In this document: one piece after another, positions 43,101-53,095 of the stretch | Layout of the letters: each line of letters opens with the position of its first letter | How positions within the stretch are numbered: the stretch's first letter is position 1 | Made by a program: the position numbers and the translations under genes | The notes under the pieces: model-generated | The model's database searches: none | Told to the model about the DNA's origin: nothing | The model's input: only the letters and a program-made list of their open reading frames with translations | Origin: Haliotis asinina | Lineage: Eukaryota; Mollusca; Gastropoda; Lepetellida; Haliotidae | NCBI RefSeq assembly: GCF_037392515.1 | Contig: NC_090292.1 | Location: 46,613,747 to 46,677,746, forward strand | Direction of reading: 5' to 3' | Length of the DNA: 64,000 nt

Positions 43101-45283
43101 TCATCTGTTTCATCTGTTTCATGTGTTTCATCTGTTTCATGTGTTTCATGTGTTTCATCTGTTTCATCTGTTTCATCTGTTTCATCTGTTTCATGTGTTT
43201 CATCTGTTTCATCTGTTTCATGTGTTTCATCTGTTTCATGTTTTTCATGTGTTTCATCTGTTTCATCTGTTTCATGTGTTTCATCTGTTTCATGTGTTTC
43301 ATGTGTTTCATCTGTTTCATCTGTTTCATCTGTTTCATGTTTTTCATGTGTTTCATCTGTTTCATCTGTTTCATGTGTTTCATGTGTTTCATGTGTTTCA
43401 TCTGTTTCATGTGTTTCATGTGTTTCATCTGTTTCATCTGTTTCATGTGTTTCATCTGTTTCATCTGTTTCATCTGTTTCATCTGTTTCATCTGTTTCAT
43501 CTGTTTCTGTTTTCTGTTTTACTGTTCTTCGTTAACAGAGTTTTAGTTTCATATATCCATGCATTCTACAATGTCATTATTACTTGTTCTCGTCACGATG
43601 TGACTGCAATATTGCCGATGTGACGATAAATATTAACTCACTCACTCACTTTTTTTAAGTTTTTATTTCCATTTAAAAAAAATAATTTTGATTTTGCCGC
43701 GTCGCGATCATCCGTTTGTCCACTATAAGAATGAGTGTCTGTAACAACGGGTGTGACTGAACCTACAGGTCATTAATACATGCTAAAATTCCAAAAACCT
43801 TGTATTTCTGAGAGAAAAAATAAAAATGTGTTCTTCCCTCGTCACATTTTTTTCTATGAAAAATTAAATAAATGTCCTACCGCCCTCATCACTTTTGAAA
43901 AATATGTGCCCGAGAAACATTTAATTTTTTAGGTCACCTTAACAATTTCTAAAGCCATGTAGCTTAACACACCGGGGTAGTCTGAAATTTGTGTAGAACT
44001 TTGTTTCAAATGCCTGTGTACCTTTTTAAAGTCATGGTAGTTGATTGTCTTCTTGAAGCATTTCTGAGGCGGGTCAGGTGTTCCTGGGTAGGTTATCATG
44101 CTCTTGTCGTGAAGCTCGATATCAATAGGAATAACCTCTCCATCACCTGGTGTCACGGCACCGTGAGCAAACTAACATATAAAGACATTGTTGTCAGTGA
44201 TCGAGGATATAACATTAACTCTTGACAGTCCCATGACATAATAAACGAAATTTTCCTCCCATGCCAAACAAGTCTTCAATTCACTGATAAACTGTGAGGA
44301 TCACGTGTACAGTAACGCACAGTATCGTGAGCACAATGGACAATAACGTACAGTATCCTAAGCACAACGGACAGTAACGAGCAGTATTCTCAGCACACTA
44401 GAGTGAGTGACTTATTTTGTTATCGTCACATCGGCAATATTGCAGCCATATCGTGACGAGAACAATCAATAATGAATCAGCACACTAGACAAAATGTGTA
44501 GTGTCCTGAGAACACTGGACAATAACGTACACTGTCCTCAGCATACGGAGACAATAAGATACAATATACTCAGCACACTGGGCAATAACCTACAATATCT
44601 TTAGCATACTGAACAATAACGTACAGTATCCTGAGCACACTGGACAATAACGTACAGCATCTTGAGCACACTGGACAATACCGTACAGCATCCTGAGCAC
44701 ACTGGGCAACAACGTACAGCATCCTGAGCACACAGGACAATAACGTACAGTATTCTGAGCTCACTGGACAATAACTACAGTATCCTGAGCACACTGGACA
44801 ATAACGTACAATATCCTGAGCACACAGGACAATAACGTACAGTATTCTGAGCTCACTGGACAATAACGTACAGTATCCTGAGCACACTGGACAATAACGT
44901 ACAGTATCCTGAGCACACTGGACAATAACGTACAGATGCCTGAGCACACTGGGCAATAACATACAGCATCCTGAGCACACTGGACAATAACATACAGTAC
45001 CCTGAGCACACTGGACAATAACGTACAATATCTTTAGCTTACTGAACAATAATGTTCAGTATCCTGAGCACACTGAACAATAATGTTCAGTATCCTGAGC
45101 ACACTGGACAATAACGTACAGTATCCTGAGAGCACTAGGCAACAACGTATGGTATGCTGAGCGCACTAGACAATGAAGTAAGATGCACAGTAAATGAAGA
45201 AATAAGGTTAGATGAGTTCTCACCTCTGTTGTTCCACTTGCTCCTTGCAGAAACAGTACGACGAGAGTGACCACGGCAAACAT
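40178..45283 (-). CDS. Secreted BRICHOS-domain protein, gastrokine-like (4 exons)
   Basis: Four minus-strand exons, all joined in phase 0: 45283-45224, 44171-44022, 41141-41040 and 40351-40178. They give 161 residues, every junction having AG and GT. The first 18 or so residues are a signal peptide (MFAVVTLVVLFLQGASG). The rest fits BRICHOS: a beta-rich N-terminal part, an Asp before the core (NYHDFKKRLVAMKI), the first conserved Cys (NKNTCFVKH), a helix (DEVKKLVDDIKK) and the last Cys region (KRIAKFCSGCKVHLLEDG). This resembles gastrokines. BRICHOS proteins act as secreted chaperones against beta-aggregation. Gastrokines are mucosal, and a mucus role here is inference. All three introns carry repeats. 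Confidence 0.88.
40415..40970 (-). repeat. Two worn SINE-A copies in BRICHOS intron 3
   Basis: 40415-40600 (CTCAGCAATATTCCCGATTT, CAGTCCAGTGATCAACAGCA) and 40740-40970 (GATCAGCAGCATCAGCATGG, CACCCGATCCCGTTAGTCGC) are shortened copies. Confidence 0.72.
41299..43503. repeat. 9-bp satellite array, 245 units, in BRICHOS intron 2
   Basis: Perfectly phased copies of TTTCATNTG where the sixth-last position is nearly always C or G. The array is 2205 bp, exactly 245 units, with only a few other substitutions. Because 9 bp is three codons, all three plus frames and two of the three minus frames stay open, giving false proteins of about 760-800 residues. It lies wholly inside an intron, so these are not genes. 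Confidence 0.97.
43504..43650 (+). repeat. LINE tail end next to the 9-bp array
   Basis: TTTTACTGTTCTTCGTTAAC to the ACTC run is the last third of the LINE tail. Its CTAGTGATTTTACTGTTC-like region may have seeded the neighbouring array. Confidence 0.78.
44315..45175. repeat. 31-bp minisatellite in BRICHOS intron 1
   Basis: Around 27 imperfect units containing CAGTATCCTGAGCACACTGG followed by ACAATAACGTA. A LINE-tail piece (44401-44470, antisense) interrupts its start. The minus frame cycles through all three registers and gives a repetitive Cys-rich false protein (VIVQCAQD...CPVCSGYC). Confidence 0.93.
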
Positions 45284-45365
45284 GTTGGCTTGCAAGTATC
45301 TGGGGGAAGAGTGGTTTTCCAATACAAGAGGCACGGATGTATTTCCTTTAATTATGAGTGATTGT

Positions 45366-45720
45366 ACCCTTAAAGGGGGTTGAAGTATTGTAAAATTATT
45401 GTCCCCCTGAGAGTGTACGTAAGTACCAAAACTTACCAGACTTTTTTAAAATATAATATTCTTCCTGTTTTAAATTTGGCTAACATTTCCTGCAATCGCC
45501 AGCAGCTAACGGCGTTGGTATAAATCCAACTGGGGTCCATGTAGGTCGCAATTGTACTGTAATTCCCCATGGTCCCTACTATGGTGACACTTCTGTTGTT
45601 GGCGATCTATAGCCTGTTTTAATATTGTATTTTCAATAGTTTTAACTTTTCATATTAGTTTTAGTTGTCAATATGGCTGAAATATTGCCGATGTGACGTT
45701 AAATATTAACTCACTCACTC
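45366..45720 (+). repeat. Solo LINE 3' tail, long form
   Basis: Begins with the upstream tail part (AAAGGGGGTTGAAGTATTGT) and ends GGCTGAAATATTGCCGATGT with ACTC repeats. It lies just upstream of the minus-strand BRICHOS gene. Confidence 0.82.
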
Positions 45721-45927
45721 GTTCCTTTGAGTTTTGTCACACCCTGTTCAGTGTAAGTGCCCTTTCTCTATCACGGTGATACAGTGTTACCCCGTACCAA
45801 TATCTCTATCCACTTTTGCACCCCTTCTGAGGAAAGAATCACAATGAAGCATGTCTTGCTTGACTGTGGTGAATATTCCATCACCAGGGATACCTACGAA
45901 CTATGAATAATCTCAATAATAATAACA

Positions 45928-46085
45928 GGGCTGTGGGGTAGCGTAGTGATTAAAGCGTTCGCTCGTCACGCCGAAGACCGGGGTTCGATTCCCCACATGG
46001 GTACAATGTACCATTTTCAGGTGTCCCCCGCTGTGATGTTGCTGGAATATTGTTAAAAGGCGGCATAAAGCTAATCTCTCTCACT
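45928..46085 (+). mobile_element. tRNA-derived SINE
   Basis: The head resembles a tRNA gene: an A-box-like TAGCGTAGTGATTAAAGCG and a perfect B box GGTTCGATTCC at 45982-45992. A short body follows, then a tail GCTGGAATATTGTTAAAAGG with CTC repeats. The tail matches the 3' ends of SINE-A and the LINE. Not a functional tRNA gene: the acceptor stem does not close. Confidence 0.85.
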
Positions 46086-46189
46086 TTATAATAAAGAAAA
46101 TTTTCTCGTTTAATTCTTGCATTTTTAAAAGAACTGGATTTGCTAAATGTTTTTTAGATAGATAAATACTATATTATTGGAACATTAAA

Positions 46190-46710
46190 TTAGTAACTAC
46201 GATTGTTAGTGGCTATATCCACAACGGGGGTTAAAGTCTTGTAAAATGATTGTCCTCCTGAGAGGGTAGGTAAGTCCCAAAACATTCCAAGTACATTTAG
46301 ACTTTCCATTGTTTTTCATCGTAGTATATGTGTATTTTTAATTTGTGGCTAGATGTGACTAAATTGCTTACATCTGAAGGGATGGTGTAAATCCAGCTAG
46401 GATCCATGCAGGAAGCAAAGGTACTGTAAGTCCCCATGGTCCCTAGTATAGTGATCTACCTTCAGTTGTTGGCAATCTATCGCCCATTTTTATATTGTAT
46501 TGTCCTCTATAGTTAAACTGTTTTAGATTTAATTACTAGTCTTAAATGGATATCTGTCATATATACTAGTGATTTTACTGTTCTTCGTCAACATGGTTTT
46601 AGTTTCATATATTCATTCATTCTATACTTACTTCTCATTATTACTTGTTCTCGTCACGGTATGACTGCAATATTGCCGATGTGACGATAAATATTAACTC
46701 ACTCACTCGA
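46190..46710 (+). repeat. Solo LINE 3' tail, longest form
   Basis: Includes GATTGTTAGTGGCTATATCC, CCTCCTGAGAGGGTAGGTAA and the whole distal tail to the ACTC run. The same upstream part follows the LINE coding region at 20370-20430, tying solo tails to the LINE. Confidence 0.85.
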
Positions 46711-46847
46711 CCCAAAGGTCGAACTTACGGGACTACCAACAGGCAGCTGTGCAGTCAACCAGACACTTTGTGGTTTTACCCTGCTTGACAACTGGTATGT
46801 CTGACCAGGTCTCTAATATAGTCCCCATGGTCTCTATTATTGGGGAC

Positions 46848-47102
46848 CCGTAAAGGTCCCGGGATAGAATAGGCCTTCAGCAACTGAGGCTTGCCATAAA
46901 AGGCGACTATACTTCTCGTAAGAGGCCGCTAATGGGATCGACTCGCTTACTTGGTTGACACACATCATCGGTTCCCAGTTGCGCAGATCGATGCTCATGC
47001 TCTTGATCACTGGATTGTCTGGTCCACACTCGATTATTTACAGACTGCCGCCATCTAGCTGGAATATTGCTGAGTGCGGCGAAAACTTAACTCACTCACT
47101 CT
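46848..47102 (+). repeat. SINE-A copy, sense orientation
   Basis: Reads GGGGACCCGTAAAGGTCCCG through GATCGATGCTCATGCTCTTG to GCTGGAATATTGCTGAGTGC and an ACTC tail. It shows the element's own 5'-to-3' direction. Confidence 0.9.
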
Positions 47103-47845
47103 AGTATGGGGATCTACCTTCAGTTGTTGGCGGTCTAGAGCCATCTTTTACATTGTATCGTTCCAATAGCGCTAATAGTTTTAACTTATATTCCATATCC
47201 CCATTCGCTAATCCCTACCTTGGTAAAGAGTACACAGCGGAATGACGATAGTCTGGAGACAGATTCTTCTGACCCAATGTCACCTTGAATTTGCTGTCCC
47301 TAGCATGATGATCTACCTTCAGTTGTTGGTGATCTACCTTCAGTTGTTGGTGATCTACCTTCAGCTGTTGGTGATCTACCTTCAGTTGTTGATCATCTAC
47401 CTTCAGTTGTTGGTGATCTACCTTCAGCTGTTGGTGATCTACCTTCAGTTGTTTGTGATCTACCTTCAGTTGTTGGTGATCTATCTTCAGCTGTTGGTGA
47501 TCTACCTTCAGTTGTTGGTGATCTACCTTCAGCTGTTGGTGATCTACCTTCAGTTGTTGGTGATCTACCTTCAGTTGTTGGTGATCTACCTTCAGCTGTT
47601 GGTGATCTACCTTCAGGTGTTGGTGATCTATAGCCCGTGTTTCATATTAGAATATCTTCTTCACCTACCCTGTTTTAGTTTCACATGCTAGTCTTAAGTA
47701 TTTGTGCTTTCCTTCGATGGCATGATTTTACGTTCTCAGTTAATTAATTTTAATGGATGTAAATTAAATGTTCTCGTCACGATATGGTTGCATTTTTGCC
47801 GATGTGACACTAAATATTAACCCACTCACTCTCTTTAAGTTGCTT
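47103..47845 (+). repeat. LINE 3' tail with an internal expansion
   Basis: A tail copy whose TGGTGATCTACCTTCAGTTG segment has been multiplied (see 47306-47630), and which then finishes normally with CACGATATGGTTGCATTTTT. Confidence 0.85.
47306..47630. repeat. 21-bp tandem repeat inside the LINE tail
   Basis: About 15 copies of TTGGTGATCTACCTTCAGYT plus one base. They encode a false VIYLQLL repeat. This is a local minisatellite grown out of a dispersed repeat. Confidence 0.93.
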
Positions 47846-49239
47846 TAGCTGTTTTTAACCACACATGTTACTGAGTGACAATGAGTTTATTTTCAAGCCG
47901 CTTTAGCAATATTCCAGCAATATCACGACTGAGGACACCAGAAATGGACTTCACAGTGAGTGAGAGAGTGAGTGAGTGCAAAAGTCACATTCATCCATGT
48001 TGTAAATTCAAGGTTGAAATATCTGTACATAACATACATACATACATACATACATACATACATACATACATACATACATACATACATACATACATACATA
48101 CATACATACATACATACATACATACATACATACATACATACATACATACGTAACTAGAAATGAAATGAAAATAACCCTATTTCCAAGAGGTTGACAGACA
48201 CCGTACACGACTGAGTGATCCGGGGCTACACTGACGAAACAACCGAAGCACCAGAAAAAAATCAAAACCAAATATATGTTTGAAAGTATACGAACCAAAA
48301 CTTGTCACTTCAGCGATCCGCACAGCAGGAACTGACGTCCAGCCGCGTTTCTGCCAGCTTATAAACATAAACTAGCATGTGTTCGCACCTCAGTGTTAAA
48401 GTATCAAGTTTCACTCGCATCATACCTTCTGACATTTGTCTGAATTTTTCTTACAGTCACGGATTAAAAACTATTTTACGATGCACATTAATCATGCCAG
48501 GATATGTGGATAATTAAAACACAAGTAGTTGTTTGAGTGCTTCTGTCAAGTACACATGAAGAATTTCAGTTCCAAATTTACGGCTTTGTGATGTGATAGT
48601 TTGATTGCAGTTTAACCAGGATCTGAGCGGATTAGTCAGAGAAGTGGTCAGTATTTACAGGGAATGGTGGTAGACAGGTTCAGCAAGTTCTTGTCATAGT
48701 GGAGAATCCATGGGTACAATACTCATTTTTTTTATTTACGATTAAAATATTTAGGAGATTTCTCGGAGTCAGTCAATGTTGATATGATATTATTGCATGT
48801 TTTGAAAGTAAATCACCATTTGCACTTCCTTACAACCATAGATATTTGGAATGTAGTCTCTTTTGAAAGTGTGTGTGGCATGTAATTGGTTGCCTGTATA
48901 CGATTTTTTTCAGTTTAAAACAAACGACTTCAAAGAAGCACTAACAAATGTGTGATGCAAGATGAGTGTCAAAATTAATGTTCTAAGTGATATCTCGACC
49001 TTCTTAAAAAAACGTCAGAGTCAAGAATGGGACGCCATGCACGTGTATGGTGCTACTGCCTTGTGCACGTGCATATCAGTCGTTGTGTTTCGGGGTGGTA
49101 ATAGAGGGAAGTGGTGGTAGTTTCATACGATGTCTGTCCTTGAAACGTTGTTAACGTTTACACTTCCTATCCAAATTGGTAGTTCATTATCCCCTACTTT
49201 TTTTGAAGAGTATATATTATGACCCTTCCCAATGGCGGG
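47846..49239. other. Mostly unassigned, with a CATA microsatellite
   Basis: Contains the (CATA)n tract at 48030-48149 and, at 49190-49213, a right-end sequence of the TACTCTTC MITE family. No gene was found. Confidence 0.5.
48030..48149. repeat. (CATA)n microsatellite
   Basis: About 30 uninterrupted copies of the tetranucleotide, which give the false YIHT and MYVC frames. Confidence 0.97.
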
Positions 49240-49375
49240 TTACCTGGTGGTTAGAGCGTCCGCTCGTCACACCGAAGTCACGGATTCTATTTTCGATATG
49301 GGTACAATTTGCAAAGCCCATTTCAGGTATTCCCCGCTAAAAGCTAAAACTAAATTCACTCACTCACTGACTCAC
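49240..49375 (+). mobile_element. tRNA-derived SINE, worn
   Basis: Contains GGTGGTTAGAGCGTCCGCTC (A-box region), a mutated B box (GGATTCTATTTTC) and a shortened tail with ACTC repeats. It is related to the copy at 45928. Confidence 0.72.
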
Positions 49376-49379
49376 CAGT

Positions 49380-49650
49380 TCTCAATGTACCTTTGAAGGA
49401 CCGTTTCGACAAGGGGGCGAAACCCATGAAAATCCGGGTAAGAAGTGATTTTACTGATCCAGGGAAGATTAACGGGATCGGGTGGTCAGGCTCACAGACC
49501 TGGCTGACACATATCATATCCCATTTGCCCATGCAATTGACCACTAGATTGTCAGGTCCAGACTCGATTGTTTTTTCTACAGAAAGTCGCCATATAGTTG
49601 GAAGATTGCCCAGTGTGACTTTAAATATCCAACCAACTCGCTTTATCATA
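49380..49650 (+). repeat. SINE-A copy, sense orientation, worn
   Basis: ACGGGATCGGGTGGTCAGGC to GCCATATAGTTGGAAGATTG can be followed. It directly follows the tRNA SINE's ACTC tail. Confidence 0.8.
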
Positions 49651-51132
49651 TACCGAAAACCATCTCTCATACTATAAAATCTTACCATTAGTTTTAACTC
49701 CTGATCTCATACATCTAGTGAGGAAGAACCACGATTCCAAGATTCCTCTTAAGAATTACCCAATGATGTCAGGTTATCATAATTATGTGTTTCAAATTGA
49801 CAAATCGTGGTAATGCTGTTACGAGTGTGTATTTTCTGTATATTTTGTTATTAATTAAGTGGTAATTATTATTGGTTCACAACGTTTAGTGTTTTGAATA
49901 ATAATTATTATGGGTCACATTTCGTGTAATCGATAATCCGCATTTTTAGGATTCTGGCAGCAGGTCGCCCGGAAATTATCTGCCCTTGACTTTCTGTTTG
50001 TTTACTTCCGGGAGGTTATTCTGAGGGCATTGTACAGTGTTGGCAATGGCAGCAAGTGCTCGTACTTTCGGGAAATGACTGAAAGTGTATACAAAGGCAC
50101 GTTGCCCCGTTGTGTGATGAACACACATTCATATTTACTGGAGGATATACATCATCGCCAACAATCCGTCAACTCTTGAATCTACATTACCCGCTGTGTT
50201 TACATTCTGCATAGTTGATTCTCTCTCGCACTAAGACTTTGGTGAGTTTGCTACATTATATTTTGTGATCCATTGCCTTAGATTTTGTCTCATATGTATT
50301 GTATTTGAAATCAGCATTGTGAAAATGACTTGTGACTTTGAATACCTTGCTCTCTTTGCATAATAATACAGAATTTGAATGTTTCAGAGACTTGTCTTTG
50401 TTCTGTTTGCTGGTGACACGTTAAAGGAGCAAGTTCGACCATGTTATAGAAACGGAAACAAATGAAATATGTTGCAACAACATTTCCGAACATCTGTTAA
50501 AACGCGATTAAGGTTTTCCTCAATCAGTGAGCAGATTGTATAACTTCGTAACCAATACTCGCTTCTTATCTGTGATTTTAAGTGCTAAACATGTTTCCTT
50601 TTTAGAGTACACTCAGCACTTTGCATTTAAACATTAAAGTTCAGTTCTAACGGTTTTATCGCGTTTTCTGCTAGATATATAAACATCATTTTCAACAGGT
50701 GAGCTAGCTGGCTTAGGCGACAGGATAGTGATACAGCAAGATTGAGGTGTCGGGATGGAGCCCACTTGTGACTGGGTGAAAAGCCTTGGAGTCTACTTTG
50801 TGTGCAGACTCTTTCAGTGTTCTCATGACTTCTAATGTACAGTGCACCTCAGGGAGCCCACGAATCCGTTGGTATAAGACCAGATGGTGGCCACATGAAT
50901 ATGTGCAAAGTCCTTGTTGCGGGTACAGCAACGTGCAGTAAACTGTGACTATGTGTCCCAGTACCCAGCTGTGAATGGGTACCTTATAAGGATGGGGAAG
51001 CCACACTACCTCGGTGGGTCTAGTGGTTGCAAGAGTTGTATGTTCCCTGGGGAGTTAAGATTCACAGTGCTATGTAACGTTAACATTGACATCCAATCAT
51101 CAAGGGAAAATACCAGCGCCTTCAGCGTGTAC
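49651..51132. other. Unassigned, no gene supported
   Basis: Largely non-repetitive. A possible promoter-proximal stretch near 49990-50245 has donor-like sites but no coding frame that can be tied to other exons. Confidence 0.4.
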
Positions 51133-51405
51133 TTGTGAGTGAGTTTAGTTTTACGGCGCTCTCAGCAATATTCCAGCTATATGGCGGCCGTCTGTAAATA
51201 ATCGAGGTTGGATCAACCAATCTAGTGATCAACATCATGAGCCTCGATCTGTGCAATTGGGAACTGATGACATGTGTAAAACAAGTCAGCGAGCCTGACC
51301 ACCCGACCCCGTCAGTGGCCTCTTACGACAAGCATGGTCGCATTTTATGGCAAGCATGGGTTGCTGAAGGCCTATTCTACCCCGGCCCGGATCTTCATGG
51401 GTCTT
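51133..51405 (-). repeat. SINE-A, nearly full copy
   Basis: GTGAGTGAGTTTAGTTTTAC to CCGGATCTTCATGGGTC on the plus strand, i.e. antisense element. Confidence 0.88.
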
Positions 51406-52542
51406 TAGCATGTACTAGTTGCGTGGATATATTAAATGTACTATAATCACTAATTTCGTTATCTCGTATGTGGATAACATCGCGTGAGTGGTTATTGATC
51501 GGCAGGTTTGTGTAATGTTATATCCAATTACAAAGTATCAGATTCGGTGAGATAGGTGCGACAGCATCACACGATCAAAGGTGTGTCTTCGATTTCACAC
51601 AAAATTACATCCGGTCCAATCGTTGTCCGTTTACAACCATCCAGTAACATATGTCAAATCTGGAGCGATTAATGAAACACACCTACTCTTGACAGATGAT
51701 GTACTCAGGGAATATGAAAGCCGAGTTATAGACGTGATGGTTGAAGGCCTTCATTAATTTACTACTCTTGTGACGCTCTTGCTCTTGAGTGGTGGAGGTG
51801 TTTTAGTTGTCATACCACATGAGCGTAGGAAGCTGAAAGCATAAATCTCGAAAGATGTATCATTGGTGGGGTTTTTATTCCATACAGCCCGGTGGTCACG
51901 GTTGCAAAGGCAGTATGGCTGACAGTCATTGAGGGGCATTTTGAGAGTGTTACCTTCCGACATTGGGTGCAGTTTGCAAACTGTAGCGCAAAAAGCGTTG
52001 CGCAAGGAAGAGAAGACGGCCAGTCTTTTACCATGTGCGTAATGTATTCCTCTTGTTTCAGTTCGAAAATATTTTAGTGTCAAAACACAGTATCGCCACT
52101 ATCCAAGCCGGACACCTGTTTCCTTGTGCTCTCAGATCTCCAACCTTATTTCAGAAGTTACTCTTGTACAGTATATTTAATTCAACATTTTAAGCGCCAC
52201 TCATGGCACAAAACCCGATGCGTTGAGTTGAACCTGTACTGTGTGTTGTAGCCTAGTATACGACGTTTTCACGAAGGCCCTTGTTATGAATTTTCAAATA
52301 TTGTTGTATAGTTACTTGGTGGTTTAAATGTACTTTACATATCTCTCTGCTAAAAGAACAAGCATATCGTCTAAGGTAGACTGTAGATGTGAGTGCGAAT
52401 TCAGCACAAAACTACAGATATTTTCAAATTAATTATCCACCTAATGTACATAATATGTCCCGTTTTTAATATATTCAATTTTCAGGGGTTAGTTGGCAAT
52501 GGTATACGGTAAGCAATCCCTCCAATACAAACGGCCAAGACC
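51406..52542. other. Unassigned, no gene supported
   Basis: A 109-codon minus frame (51754-52083) has no motif or splice context. No known repeat was recognised. Confidence 0.4.
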
Positions 52543-52705
52543 GAGTGAGTGGTTGGTTGTTGTTTAACGCCGTACTGAGCAATATCCCAGGTATAGGGCG
52601 ACAAGCTGTAAATAGCAGTGACGGACAGCATTAGTGTCGGTGCATTGAGCAGGAATACGATGACAACAAGCCTGACCACCCGATCCCGTTAGTTGCATCA
52701 TGCTA
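52543..52705 (-). repeat. SINE-A fragment
   Basis: GAGTGGTTGGTTGTTGTTTA, GCCGTACTGAGCAATATCCC and CCTGACCACCCGATCCCGTT show a shortened, diverged copy. Confidence 0.68.
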
Positions 52706-53031
52706 AAATAACATACCAACCAAAGTTGTATCATATATACAGATAATAACATGCTAGGTGAATACGAAATCTCAGCTGAGAGTTGACAGATTGCTTGATT
52801 AAACAATCTCACTTTCGACGTGCATACCAATTTTTCTAAACACCCACATTATCACGGTCCAGTTAGAATTTTTTACTCATACCCACATACCTGAGAACGC
52901 CAGATGTTAACTGGTTTGTCCCGCAAAATGATTGATTACGATTGGATTGCTGACACCTCGTTCTTGTAAACTTCATGACAATTTGGAAACAGCTGTATCT
53001 ACGTCGGATCTAGCATTTTTCTGCAGCAACA

Positions 53032-53038
53032 CATATAA
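53032..53038 (+). promoter_or_regulatory. Possible TATA box of the lectin gene
   Basis: CATATAA lies 58-64 bp before the lectin ATG at 53096, a suitable distance for a short 5' UTR. Motif match only. Confidence 0.35.
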
Positions 53039-53095
53039 CAGTCGGGTGTTCGAACCTTAGCAGACGCGGCGTTCTATGCTGTTGTATCAACAACC

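Noticed and set aside
41153-43623. Very long open frames (760-800 codons) with CFM/CFI, FHL/FHV or MKQ/MKH repeats
   Set aside because: They are translations of the 9-bp array, open in five of six frames because the unit is a multiple of three without stops. They lie inside an intron of the BRICHOS gene.
44570-45334. Cys-rich repeat frames on the minus strand
   Set aside because: They come from the 31-bp minisatellite. Only the start of the last one is real, as exon 1 of the BRICHOS gene (45283-45224).
45939-45995. tRNA gene
   Set aside because: A and B boxes are present but no acceptor stem forms and the element has a SINE tail, so it is a tRNA-derived SINE.
47875-48157. YIHT and MYVC repeat frames
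   Set aside because: Products of the (CATA)n microsatellite.
51754-52083. 109-codon minus-strand frame
   Set aside because: No motif, no splice sites and no signal peptide. Probably chance or an unrecognised repeat.
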